Source: Roridomyces roridus
Taxonomy: Eukaryota; Basidiomycota; Agaricomycetes; Agaricales; Mycenaceae
Assembly: GCA_029378245.1 (NCBI GenBank)
Contig: JARKIF010000042.1
Coordinates: forward strand, 1-64,000
Length of the DNA stretch: 64,000 nt
Direction: 5' to 3'
Shown: piece by piece, positions 53,290 through 62,871 of the stretch
How positions within the stretch are numbered: the stretch's first letter is position 1
Layout: the number at the start of each line of letters is the position of its first letter
The notes under the pieces: model-generated
Database searches by the model: none
What the model was told of the DNA's origin: nothing
The model's input: only the letters and a program-made list of their open reading frames with translations
Translations under genes and position numbers: made by a program

Positions 53290-54891
53290 TCATATCCACG
53301 GACATGAATATATCCAGCTCCCAATTTGCCTTCGAGCCTTGGCACCGAAATCCAGGCGAATATCCAACCCAGCATCCCTCAGTGCATTCATCTTCGCAAG
53401 CGTCACAGGATCCGGGCCTGGACCCTCGACTGCGACAAACATAGCATTGGAAAGCGCACTACTTGCAATTGGACTCTTGCGGCGGTATTGAAGCATGTTG
53501 AGAAAAAGAGGGTAGTCCATAGGAGTCGACCCGGTAGATCCGAGAAAAATCTCCGTCAGGTGGGGCGACAATACGATGGACCCTGAGTCGTCTTGAAGCG
53601 AGAGCATGGTAAGATGATCATGCAAAGCGACGGTGTTTCCCTCCTCCGTTCCTCCGTTGAACGTAAGCACAAGCCTGGCAATGGTTGGGTATTTCTTTAG
53701 GGTCTCCGCCGTGGTGGCGACATGCGGTGAACCTCTGAAGTGTAATTGCCGCAGTGTGCACGAGGAGCGGAGGAGAAACGAGTCCAGATGTCCAACCATC
53801 TCTGTTGATTCAGGTTTGTCCATCCAGACGGCTATTGCGTCCAGACTAGGAGCTCGTATATAGTCCAGGACTACCAATTCTGATACAAACAGACGCCGCA
53901 GATGCAACAGACTCAAAGTCGCACAACTGGCCTCCGGTTGTGAACTAGTGAAGATTTGGGCCTCGATAATGTTCGGCGACATTTCGAGGACCCGCTGGTG
54001 TATATCCCACGGGGCTCGTAATCGGTAAGAGGTGAGCTGATGGGTGGGCAAGGGGATTAGTGTGGAGGGGCCCGTCAGGCGTTGCATTCCAACATCCAAA
54101 AGAGCGGAGGCTGTTTCGAAGCATTTGATTGGATCGTCTCCAGCGTGGTTTTCTTCTTTGTCCCACTGAATCCATAGCCGCTGTAGAGAGGGAAGACGAC
54201 CTCGGAGTGCGCCCAACCGGGGAACCAGCGCGGGAGTGATTTGAACGCTGAACTCCTCCCATCGAGGGGCGTGTGCGCATAGGAAATCGAAAAGTTTGAT
54301 TTGTACGGCCGAATCGCCGTCCTCGGCTGCGTAGAAATGAATTTTCAGCTTTCGGGCGCGCTCCACCTGCGTCCGAACAAAGTCGATGTCCAAGTCGTCG
54401 ACGTCTCCCCCCCAAACTTGTACAAGGGACCAAAGTGAAGGGGTAGACAGGGAAATTTTTCTCCACCGGCTGCTGACTTGTGCGAGGACCCACGGACTTT
54501 TCTGTGCATCGGACGTGCCCCCCTTCATTTCATCCATTCCCGGCAACGACCATGAGAATATTTCAGCCATGAGCCCGGAAGGCATGCGCCGAAGTGGGGA
54601 GAGAATGGCGGCATTTGAGGAGTGGTAATTGGTGACTTCCGCTCGCTCGGTCTCCAGGAGCTCGAGTCGCTCCTTGAGCTGGGAGATCTCGTCCTCCAGA
54701 CAAGTCAAGCGAGCGGCGGCATTGGGAACGACAGCGCGAAGGTAAGCCGTTTCGGCGTCGTTCGGAGGCGCGTTCGATTTCGCGAGTTGTTGCAATCGTG
54801 CCAAGGTCCACGACGTGGTGACCGGAATGACCAAATTGGGTTCTTCCTTTGCGATCTTGAGAGCGCCGCACTCGGAGCAGGTGGAAGTCAT
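53290..54891 (-). CDS. F-box domain protein, group II, intact
   Basis: 533 residues from the ATG at 54891, which follows an ATGCTCAG acceptor on the reverse strand and gives M-T-S-T-C-S-E-C-G. Coiled coil at about 70-105 (E-D-E-I-S-Q-L-K-E-R-L-E-L-L-E-T-E-R), F-box I-L-S-P-L-R-R-M-P-S-G-L-M-A-E-I-F, then W-V-L-A-Q-V-S-S-R-W-R-K-I-S. Note P-S-G-L in place of the near-invariant P-x-E-I/L, a change in the SKP1-contact helix. Ends G-S-W-I-Y-S-C-P-W-I. Presumptive SCF receptor if the Gly substitution is tolerated. Confidence 0.87.
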   Translation of the reverse strand: MTSTCSECGALKIAKEEPNLVIPVTTSWTLARLQQLAKSNAPPNDAETAYLRAVVPNAAARLTCLEDEISQLKERLELLETERAEVTNYHSSNAAILSPLRRMPSGLMAEIFSWSLPGMDEMKGGTSDAQKSPWVLAQVSSRWRKISLSTPSLWSLVQVWGGDVDDLDIDFVRTQVERARKLKIHFYAAEDGDSAVQIKLFDFLCAHAPRWEEFSVQITPALVPRLGALRGRLPSLQRLWIQWDKEENHAGDDPIKCFETASALLDVGMQRLTGPSTLIPLPTHQLTSYRLRAPWDIHQRVLEMSPNIIEAQIFTSSQPEASCATLSLLHLRRLFVSELVVLDYIRAPSLDAIAVWMDKPESTEMVGHLDSFLLRSSCTLRQLHFRGSPHVATTAETLKKYPTIARLVLTFNGGTEEGNTVALHDHLTMLSLQDDSGSIVLSPHLTEIFLGSTGSTPMDYPLFLNMLQYRRKSPIASSALSNAMFVAVEGPGPDPVTLAKMNALRDAGLDIRLDFGAKARRQIGSWIYSCPWI

Positions 54892-55297
54892 CTGAGCATC
54901 TGTTAGAACAAATGGAGGTGAAAGTTTCATGGATACAAACATTGCTTGCCCTCCAGTCGTCACTGTACGAGATTCTTGCAATCTTGGAAAAGCCCGAGGC
55001 TGCTGGAGGTATTTTCAGACGCAACTCTGAGATGTTGCTGAGTAGTAAGTACAGTAATAGTACTCACGGTGGTGCAGAGATCCGGAATCTGAGTCCCCCT
55101 CGTTGAGTGTGTGGTAAAAGGCAAGGAGAGCACGATCACTGATATGACAAATTGATGAGGCGCGTACACAACACGTAAATACTAAACACATTGTACAGAA
55201 TTTGAATCGCCAAAAATTACAATTCGTCAATAGATCCACGGGACCAGGTACACACACCGGTTGATGGCCCACAGCACTTCTGTGGTATTTCCCGACC

Positions 55298-56866
55298 TCA
55301 CAAATTCAACCCGTCCTTTCTCAGCGCATCCATGGTGGAAAGCGTTGCCGAGTCGAGTGCTGGACTGTCCGAGTCGTATGTGAGGAAATGAACATGAGCG
55401 AGAGCACAGTGCGAGCCTGGCGCCCGCCGAGACTGTACCATTCTGAGGAAAAGCAAATGGTCCCACTCGTTGGGAAATGACGGACCAACCACGCCGAACC
55501 GAATCTCGCGGAGGTGTGGAGATACGACAGGTGCGACGCCATTAACCGTAAGCATGGTTATATGACGGTGAAGGATGTCGACCGATTCGTCGACTAAACG
55601 GTCTTCGTCGATTAGCAGCGTCAAACTGGTAAGGAACGGATGCTCATTGAGGATCTCGGCGGTAAAGCTGGCTTTTGGCGTGCCTTTGAAACACAGCCGG
55701 CGAGGCGTGCACGATGAACGAGCAAAGAAGTTGCTTAAAGTGCCTAGAGGAGTTTCGACTCCATCTATAGGGAGCGCGATTTCCGTCAACGCAGGAGCTC
55801 GAAGGAAATCCAGGACCTTGGCACAGGACACATAGAGACGCTTCAGACGCGGCATTTCAATAGCTGGATCGCTGGGGTCTGACCAAGATTCCAGCCGGCG
55901 GGGGTTGTCCAGAAGGGAGATCCTGGCTTCAACAATGTTGCGCGCCAGTTTCAAAACGGGGACATGGATCTCCCATGAGCTCTCTACTCGATAGTATGTG
56001 ATCTGGTGCGCCGGCATGAGGGGCAGCATCGTATGCGGCTTGTCGTTGAGCACACCAACATCCACGAGCGAGCCTGCGGTTTCAAAGCACTGAATGGTGT
56101 TAACAGTGTCCCGGTTTTGCATGTCGTATTGTGCCCACTTTATCCATAACCTCTTGAGCGACGGAAGGCGACCACGCAGAGCGGGAAAACGGGGAACCAT
56201 AAATGGCGTTATCACGACATTGAGTTCCTCCCAGCGAGTCGAGTGTGCGGACAGGAAGTTGAATAGGTCGAGTTGTGTACGTTCGACTTGTGTACCGCTC
56301 CCAGACTCGCTGGGAGGCTCAAAACCGACGAAATGTATCTTGAGAGTCCGGGCGCGAGCGACCTGAACTCGGAGCATCGGCAGCGGGTCCATGCTCTTTC
56401 GACCCACGACGTGGATCAGCGACCACAAAGAAGGAATGGAGAGAGCGATGTCTCTCCAACGACGGCAAATGTATCCCAAAATCCACGGACTGTGCTTTGC
56501 CTTCTTCCCAGCCAACGCGAACGCGTCATCCGGGCCTGGCAACGTCCACGAAAAGACTTCGGCGAGAATTTCGGGTGGTACACGCCGAAGTGGGGAGAGG
56601 ATTGCGCTGTCCTCCTCGTGGAGCTTTCTCAGAGCCAACCTTTCGCTCTGAAGCTCCTTCAGTCGATCTTCGAGCTCCACTATCCCCTGCTCCAAAACTG
56701 CCAAACGCGCGCGGGTGGTGGATGCAAAGGACCGAATGCTGTCTAACTCTGCCTCCTCCGGAATTTCGTTTGTGGTGGTAAGCTTCAGGCGTCGCGACGA
56801 GGTAGGAGTTTGGTCGAAAGAGCTGCTTTTCAAGCTGCCGCATTCGGAGCAACGACTCGATAGCAT
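55298..56866 (-). CDS. F-box domain protein, group II, C-terminally truncated by a frameshift
   Basis: 522 residues, M-L-S-S-R-C-S-E-C-G start, coiled coil (V-E-L-E-D-R-L-K-E-L-Q-S-E-R), F-box I-L-S-P-L-R-R-V-P-P-E-I-L-A-E-V-F, then I-L-G-Y-I-C-R-R-W-R-D-I-A. The frame stops after A-L-R-K-D-G-L-N-L. The next frame continues V-R-S-G-N-T-T-E-V-L-W-A-I-N-R-C-V-Y-L-V-P-W-I-Y to 55227, which matches the C-terminal Trp-rich end of relatives, so one base has been lost at about 55300. About 26 residues are missing. The main domains remain, so I keep it as a coding gene with doubt. Here the ATG does not touch a splice acceptor. Confidence 0.75.
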   Translation of the reverse strand: MLSSRCSECGSLKSSSFDQTPTSSRRLKLTTTNEIPEEAELDSIRSFASTTRARLAVLEQGIVELEDRLKELQSERLALRKLHEEDSAILSPLRRVPPEILAEVFSWTLPGPDDAFALAGKKAKHSPWILGYICRRWRDIALSIPSLWSLIHVVGRKSMDPLPMLRVQVARARTLKIHFVGFEPPSESGSGTQVERTQLDLFNFLSAHSTRWEELNVVITPFMVPRFPALRGRLPSLKRLWIKWAQYDMQNRDTVNTIQCFETAGSLVDVGVLNDKPHTMLPLMPAHQITYYRVESSWEIHVPVLKLARNIVEARISLLDNPRRLESWSDPSDPAIEMPRLKRLYVSCAKVLDFLRAPALTEIALPIDGVETPLGTLSNFFARSSCTPRRLCFKGTPKASFTAEILNEHPFLTSLTLLIDEDRLVDESVDILHRHITMLTVNGVAPVVSPHLREIRFGVVGPSFPNEWDHLLFLRMVQSRRAPGSHCALAHVHFLTYDSDSPALDSATLSTMDALRKDGLNL

Positions 56867-57165
56867 GTGGAATGGAATACAAGCCAGTTGTATGTCAGCC
56901 TAGAGAGTTTTTAACGACGCGTCACATCCGAATCAAATACGCACCAGAGTCGTCAAAGTGGTGGCAGAGGACAAGAAAGGAACGGTCACGAGATCTGAAC
57001 GCGTGCAGGGATCATGAAACAAACAGTACGATTGGATCACTGCCGAGAGTTCGATAAAATATTTACGATATTGATTTATCACCTTCAAGTTTTCTTCAAT
57101 CTTTCCAGTCCATCGACGCGTACGGTAGGTGAGCATTCAAGTACATAGAGAGCACACGATCAAAA
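56867..57165. other. Short spacer, no gene seen
   Basis: About 300 bp between two reverse-strand F-box genes; it holds the leader of one and the 3' end of the next. Confidence 0.4.
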
Positions 57166-58704
57166 TCAACGAGCCCACGAAGCTGCATACGTCCAGCAAT
57201 CGATTATATACGCTGCCCCCCAACCCGACTCGACATGAAGTCGGAATCCATCCTTCCGCAGTGCATCCATGCAATCAAACGTTGCTGGATCAGGAAGTGG
57301 ACCAAACTCTGTGAGGAAGGCAGCAGTGCTCAGAGCGCAATCAGCTGCTCGATGGCGGGACTCGAGCATTTTGAGGAAGAGGGGGTAGTCAATGGATGTC
57401 GACGGACGTCGGGATCCAAAAGATATTTCGCTGAGGTGGGGCGCCACTGCAGTCCTGCAACTGTTCCCGACAGTGAGCAAGCGGCAATGACCGTCCATCG
57501 CAGTGGATACCAGGTCTGGGTCGGAGTCTGAGGACGCATCATCCAGCACAAAGCTGGTAATGGAAAGATGCTTGTTGAGAATCGTGGCAGTGATACTGGG
57601 GTTGGGTGAGCCCCGAAGACATAACCGCCGCAGTGCACACAAAGAACGGGCCAAAAAGGAGTCGAAATGCTCGAGTTGGGAGCCCGGTTCCGGTTCAATG
57701 TACATCGCCAATTCGGCCAAAGCGGGAGCTCGAATGTAATCAAACACCTCCAAATCCGATACATAGAGTCGGCGCAGATGCAGCATGTCAATGAAGTCGT
57801 CACTGCGCTCTGGCCACAGTTGATCGGCATGAATGACGATGCGGGCCTCGACGATGTTGGGGGCTGTTTTAAGTATAAGATGATGCATGTCCCAGGGGCC
57901 TTGAACTCGATGGGTGGTGAGATTATTCACTGGAAAGACGAAGGGGATATATCGAGACTCGGTATAGACTCCCATCTCGAGTAGGGAGGGCGCTATCTCG
58001 AAGCAGTCAATGGACTCGACTCCCATCCCGCTGTCCTCGGTATCCCATTGGAACCATATCCTTCAAAGTGCGGGGAGATGGCCGCGAAGCTGTGCCAGGT
58101 GGGGAACCAGAGCAGCGGCCATCTGGAGATCGAGTTGTTCCCATCGAGCGGAGTGGCTCGCCAGAGACTGGAATAAATAGACTTGTTCGGCGGCATCACG
58201 GTCCTCGCACGCGTGGAATTGTATCCTGAGGTTCTGTGTGCCAGCGCGTTCGACCTGAGTCTGAATCATTTCCGGCCGTGGATGAAGGATTTCATCGGGG
58301 CTCCCGCCATAAACCGCAGAGATATTGCACCATAACGACGAAGTGGCGACAGAGATGTCTCTCCAACGGCTGCTGACTTGAGTGAGAACCCATGGGCTAT
58401 TATTCATGTCGGAGACATCCCCTTGTAGTTCATCTGGCAAGGTCCACGAGAAGATTTCCGCCAGGAGTTCCGGCGGCAGTCTCCTGAGTGACGAGAGGAC
58501 GGAATGACTTTGGCGTTGCTGGTCCTGCAACTGCGCGCGCTGCGCTTGTAGAGCTCGGATCTGCTCATCGAGCTGCGCCAAACGGGCTTCCGTTTCCACG
58601 ACCGTGTCACGGAAGAAACCCTCCTCAGCAGCGTTCGGGGGCTCGTTGGAATTCACAAGATGCTGGTAGCGCACAGTGAAGGAGGAAGGAAGGCTTTCAT
58701 TCAT
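57166..58704 (-). pseudogene. F-box protein gene, group II, with one in-frame TGA
   Basis: The frame from 58704 (M-N-E-S-L-P-S-S-F) has a coiled coil (L-D-E-Q-I-R-A-L-Q-A-Q-R-A-Q-L), F-box L-S-S-L-R-R-L-P-P-E-L-L-A-E-I-F, then W-V-L-T-Q-V-S-S-R-W-R-D-I-S. At about 58063-58065 a TGA interrupts L-P-A-L-(stop)-R-I-W-F-Q-W-D, where relatives read L-P-S-L-R-R-L-W. This fits a CGA to TGA change. The same frame then stays open to 57166 and ends W-T-Y-A-A-S-W-A-R. It lacks the CxxCG segment, which may lie in an upstream exon or be lost. With one nonsense change and no other lesion, it is a recent pseudogene or a read-through candidate. Confidence 0.75.
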
Positions 58705-59259
58705 GGAAGTAACCTAATCGAGGTCATGAGCAAGTGTATACCGAGAGGAAGATCTTGAGACGGACAAATTGAAGGCCCAGGACGATACGTTCTTGAACGC
58801 TCGTAACTGGAGAAGGCGAGGAAAGCAGGGTGTTTCGTCGTGCTGTAACAGAAGACAACAGCGTAATTTTTCTCGGTGGATTCAGTGTCAGTCGTGAGTG
58901 GGTCGGAGAGAAAGCGGAAAGTACGCGCTTTGATATCGATCCAGCTGTCAATGATGCACGATTCAAGTACTTACAAAATACAGCCTGGTCTAAGCAGGGA
59001 AACAAAGGTGTTATGATAATAGCTTTTCCCGACGATTACTGAAGGAAGCTAGAGTATGTATCTACTTTTCACGAAAGTGGTCGTCAAACAGCGGCTCGTT
59101 ACAACGCTTCCCCATTCCAGTCAAGTCCCACCCTCGCATAAGATGGGATGGAAGGAGGGCATCGAGACGGTGAGATTTTGGAGCCACGGGAGAAAGTTTC
59201 TGAAGATCAAGATGAGACCCAAAACCCTCGGGCGACTCGCAGCAAAGAGTACTCACCAA
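58705..59259. other. Spacer between F-box genes, no gene seen
   Basis: Contains the upstream region of the gene ending at 58704 and the 3' flank of the next. No domain-bearing frame. Confidence 0.4.
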
Positions 59260-60873
59260 TTAATTCCACGGACATGCATACATCCAAAGCTCAATCATAT
59301 TCCGTGCCCCCGATTCCACCCAGACGCTCAGACCCTCGCTTTCCAACGCGTCAAACCTTTCAGCAGCCGCGTCATCCAGCTCCGCGCGCTGCTTCGTGGT
59401 CAAGAAGGCAGCGGAGCAGAGCGAGGTGCCTGCTCGTGTACGGGACTCGAGCATGTCCAGGAACAGGGGGTAGTCGACGAGGAACACGCCTGCCAGAACG
59501 CCGAAGTACAGTTCCTCGAGATGGGGTAATACGGGGGCTTCTTCGGCCTTGTAAGTGAAAGCGACCAGGTGTGTGGCCACGATTTCGGCTAGGAGATTGT
59601 AGATGTCGTATTCATTCTCGTTGTGATCTCTGGCCGCGTCCGCAGCGTCGAAAGCGAGGGCGAGGCGGGTAATGAAGGTGTGTTTCTTGAGGAGTTCGGT
59701 GCAGACGACCGCAGACGGCAGGCCTGTGAGGCATAATCGTTGCGGGGTGCACGAGGAACGTGACAAGAAGGCGTCGAATTCGGCAGCTGGGTCCTCCTCC
59801 CGCCCGAGATGCATGGCTATTTCCGACAAGGCAGGAGCCCGGACGTACTTGAGGACGCTCACGTCGGATACGTAGAGACGCTGCAGATGGGGCATGTCGA
59901 TAGGGTCAGCATCAGGCCAGAATCGATCTTGGTCAAAGACGATGACAATTCTGGCCTCGACGAGATTCCGCGCCGCTTTGAGCAAACTCTGATGCTCGCG
60001 CCATGGACCGTCGACTCGATAGCTCGTGAGCTGATGCGCTGGTAGAAGGATGGGTATGAAGCGCGATTCGCCGATGGAGCCCACGTCCACCAAGGAGGGC
60101 GCGTTATCAAAACATTGGATTGAATCGACGCCTCGGTCACTTCCTTCGCGGTCCCACTGAATCCATAATCGACGAAGCAAGGGGAGACGACCGCGAAGCG
60201 CGACAAGGCGGGGAACCAAAAATGTGGTCAGCTGGATGCTGAGCTCCTCCCAAACGGCAGAGTGCCGAGCAAGAAAGTTGAATAGATTGAGTTGTTCTGT
60301 GGCATCCTCGTCCTCGTCGCCGTAGAAATGTATCTTGAGATTTCTGGCGCGTCTGAGTTGGAGCTCAGCCATGGGGAGTGGGTTCGCGGCGCTGCCTGGC
60401 CGAATGGACACCATGGACCACAGGGAAGGAATCGAGAGCGCGATCGCTCTCCAATGGCTGCTGATGTGACCCAGAATCCAAGGGCTCTGAGTGACGTCAA
60501 AGCCTTCGGATTCAGCAGGAGAGGGCATGGTCCACGCGAAAATCTCTGCGATGATTTCATCCGGGACTCGTCGTAGTGGAGACAGGATAGAGGATGTGTT
60601 TCGATGATAGTCGGACAATAGCAGGTGCTCTTCCTCCAGTTGTTGAAGCTGCACTCGGAGTCGCGAAATCTCGCCGTCTAGAACGCCCAGACGAGAGCTA
60701 GTTTTCGACAACACGTCGCGAAGATAGGCTGGTGTGATGCCCACTGGAGGGTCATTCGTCTGCATGAGCTTCATATGACGTGCTGCGGTCTGAGGATCGA
60801 CGAGGGTGGTCAAGTCGAGGCCCTCGGTGGGCAATTTGGTGAAGGCGCCGCATTGGGGGCATGTCGAAGTCAT
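59260..60873 (-). CDS. F-box domain protein, group II, intact
   Basis: 537 residues. The ATG at 60873 follows a TTCACTTAG acceptor on the reverse strand; the N-terminus is M-T-S-T-C-P-Q-C-G. Coiled coil at about 72-105 (D-G-E-I-S-R-L-R-V-Q-L-Q-Q-L-E-E-E-H), F-box I-L-S-P-L-R-R-V-P-D-E-I-I-A-E-I-F, then I-L-G-H-I-S-S-H-W-R-A-I-A. The Leu-rich half has E-E-L-S-I-Q-L, I-Q-C-F-D-N-A-P-S-L-V-D-V-G and H-Q-L-T-S-Y-R-V-D-G-P-W, ending M-Y-A-C-P-W-N. The gene is fully open and shows the expected architecture. Confidence 0.88.
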   Translation of the reverse strand: MTSTCPQCGAFTKLPTEGLDLTTLVDPQTAARHMKLMQTNDPPVGITPAYLRDVLSKTSSRLGVLDGEISRLRVQLQQLEEEHLLLSDYHRNTSSILSPLRRVPDEIIAEIFAWTMPSPAESEGFDVTQSPWILGHISSHWRAIALSIPSLWSMVSIRPGSAANPLPMAELQLRRARNLKIHFYGDEDEDATEQLNLFNFLARHSAVWEELSIQLTTFLVPRLVALRGRLPLLRRLWIQWDREGSDRGVDSIQCFDNAPSLVDVGSIGESRFIPILLPAHQLTSYRVDGPWREHQSLLKAARNLVEARIVIVFDQDRFWPDADPIDMPHLQRLYVSDVSVLKYVRAPALSEIAMHLGREEDPAAEFDAFLSRSSCTPQRLCLTGLPSAVVCTELLKKHTFITRLALAFDAADAARDHNENEYDIYNLLAEIVATHLVAFTYKAEEAPVLPHLEELYFGVLAGVFLVDYPLFLDMLESRTRAGTSLCSAAFLTTKQRAELDDAAAERFDALESEGLSVWVESGARNMIELWMYACPWN

Positions 60874-62871
60874 CTAAGTGAAAAACGCCTTAACGCGTCA
60901 CAATTGAGCCCTGGGTAGCATTGAGACGGGGGGAAGGGGTTAGGTTTCAATTTGGCGCACCTCAGAGCCCCGGAGGTTCGTGTCAAGGAGTGGTGGTTTT
61001 TGAAGAGACGCGACGTGCCCATCAACGCATCAGGTACTCTTCTCTCCTTCCTTCCTCTCTTCCAACGCTCGTCTGCACCGCAATGCTCTTACTCCTCAGG
61101 CGTGCCCGCTCGACAATTGAAACCACTCGAGATGGATGCCAGCAACACCTGCAGCGCGTCATGAGGAGACAGGGATGAACCGCATCACCTCGTGCGTGTC
61201 TAGAGCTTGACCCTCCGCTGCTACTGTGCTCACGCGATTTACAGCAAGATCGAAAATGAGGGGAGGGACTGCAACACATCTCCTGATTTCCTGCCATGCT
61301 TTCTGGCCTTTCTTTTGATTTCCCGCCGGCCTTCGTTTGAACTCGTTTCCTCCGCCGAATCCGAGTCGCTTGCACAGACTGCTGCAACAGACGTACTCGG
61401 AAGCAGCGACGTCCACGAACATTGGCGAACGTCGGAAACACCGTTGCGGGCGAAGGAGAGGTCTCGTTGGATGTCCATAATGATATGGCCAGGGAACGAT
61501 GGGTATGGAAGATTCTTAATCCACGAGGGGTGCGGCCCCGCCATTTTCATCTCCCTCAAAAGTACGTATCATAACTTCCTCGTCATTATCACGGTATTGA
61601 CGGTTTCGCGCAGGTCTCGAGGAGCTGAGCAATGTGCATGTCGGCGTTGTACCCGCTTTTCTCTTGCTCTGCTACTTGACCTACGCGGGCCGAGAACCGT
61701 ACGACCGTGCTTTGAAGTACTGTACCTCCCGCCGAATTCCAGCTGCAACGGGTGTGTCAGGAACCACCGACACGTACGACTAGTTGCCAACGGCGTAGAC
61801 ATACCGTTGGCCGTTTATGTGGGCGGCGGAAGGATGAAAGGAAGCTCGTCAATCGCACGAGGGGAGCTGGCGAGTCCGGTGTCTTGGTGTCCTCAGGCAT
61901 GTGGGGAGACCCTTGCTCCACGGTAGATATCCAATCATTTCTCTCTTTGTTTCTAGACTTGTGCCATATTTACAGAGGCTTCCGCTTGTCAAGCCGATGT
62001 CCTATCCTCGAAACACGCCCATGACCGACGCTGCGGACCTTACGACCCCTCTCCGGCGGTTTAGACTTGCCCTCCTTTTTCGGTCGGCATCCCCGTTATA
62101 TGACGACCACTAGCGTAGTGGTTACCTTGTCACCAAGTCATGGTTACAACTTCCAAGTCGCTGTGGGCGTCATCAGCCCACTTCCATCCATGGGCTTCAT
62201 GCGGTACATGTGCGTAGTCTACTCCATGATCTACTTCGTGCAAGCGCTGATTTGCGATTTAGATTTTCAAGTGCCCATCGCGCCTTAGGATGTATCGCAG
62301 AAACGACGCTTCTTTCTCTCGTCCGCGACGCCCTCAGCGTGTCCAATGGCAAAGCCAGTCTTCTTCCAGTGACACTGCCTTACCTCGTGCTGGTTGTAAG
62401 CTCGTTCTCCAAGCCCGAGATGCGACGTTGACAAGGAGATGATGAACAAGCCGACGTCCTTCGTGTGTCCGGCGGTGGAGTGCACAAGCTCTATAGTGAG
62501 TGCTCGCATCATCAATCTCAGCCCGTTTTCTCATATGTATTTCCCATTTGCAGCATTGGACGAGGCGCGCCTTTGAATCTTTTGAGGACTGTTCAGCCAA
62601 ATGCTCTCTTATCCCGGTAGGAAGCGTCGACCAGCGCAATGCTCGTAGTACAGTAGAGTATGTAGCCGTTAGATACAGAGGCTATACACGAATCTTGTGG
62701 AAGGTCTTGGAAAGAAGGAGGCGCGCCGCGCGTCGTGGCTGTAAGGTGACTCAGCTCTACTCAGCGGATTGTGCTAACGGTGTGGCGACGCCATGTAAGT
62801 ATGTAGACGTCAAGCAGTTGGTTTTCCTCTCGAGAACCAGAAAGGAAGGACAGTGAATAATTTTTATCATT
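60874..62871. other. 2-kb interval with no recognised gene
   Basis: Upstream flank of the F-box gene at 60873 and 3' flank of the edge gene. Several frames exist, the longest being 61207-61926 forward. A coding-like run with hydrophobic character (V-G-V-V-P-A-F-L-L-L-C-Y-L-T-Y) lies near 61640-61690 but is bounded by stops. I cannot assign it and do not call a gene. Confidence 0.35.

Noticed and set aside
58060..58070. Selenocysteine or programmed recoding at the in-frame TGA
   Set aside because: Relatives have Arg, not Cys, at this place. Fungi generally lack selenocysteine insertion, and neighbouring genes carry many ordinary inactivating lesions.
61207..61926. 239-codon forward frame as a membrane protein gene
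   Set aside because: The hydrophobic run belongs to a different frame that is interrupted by stops, and no family is recognisable.
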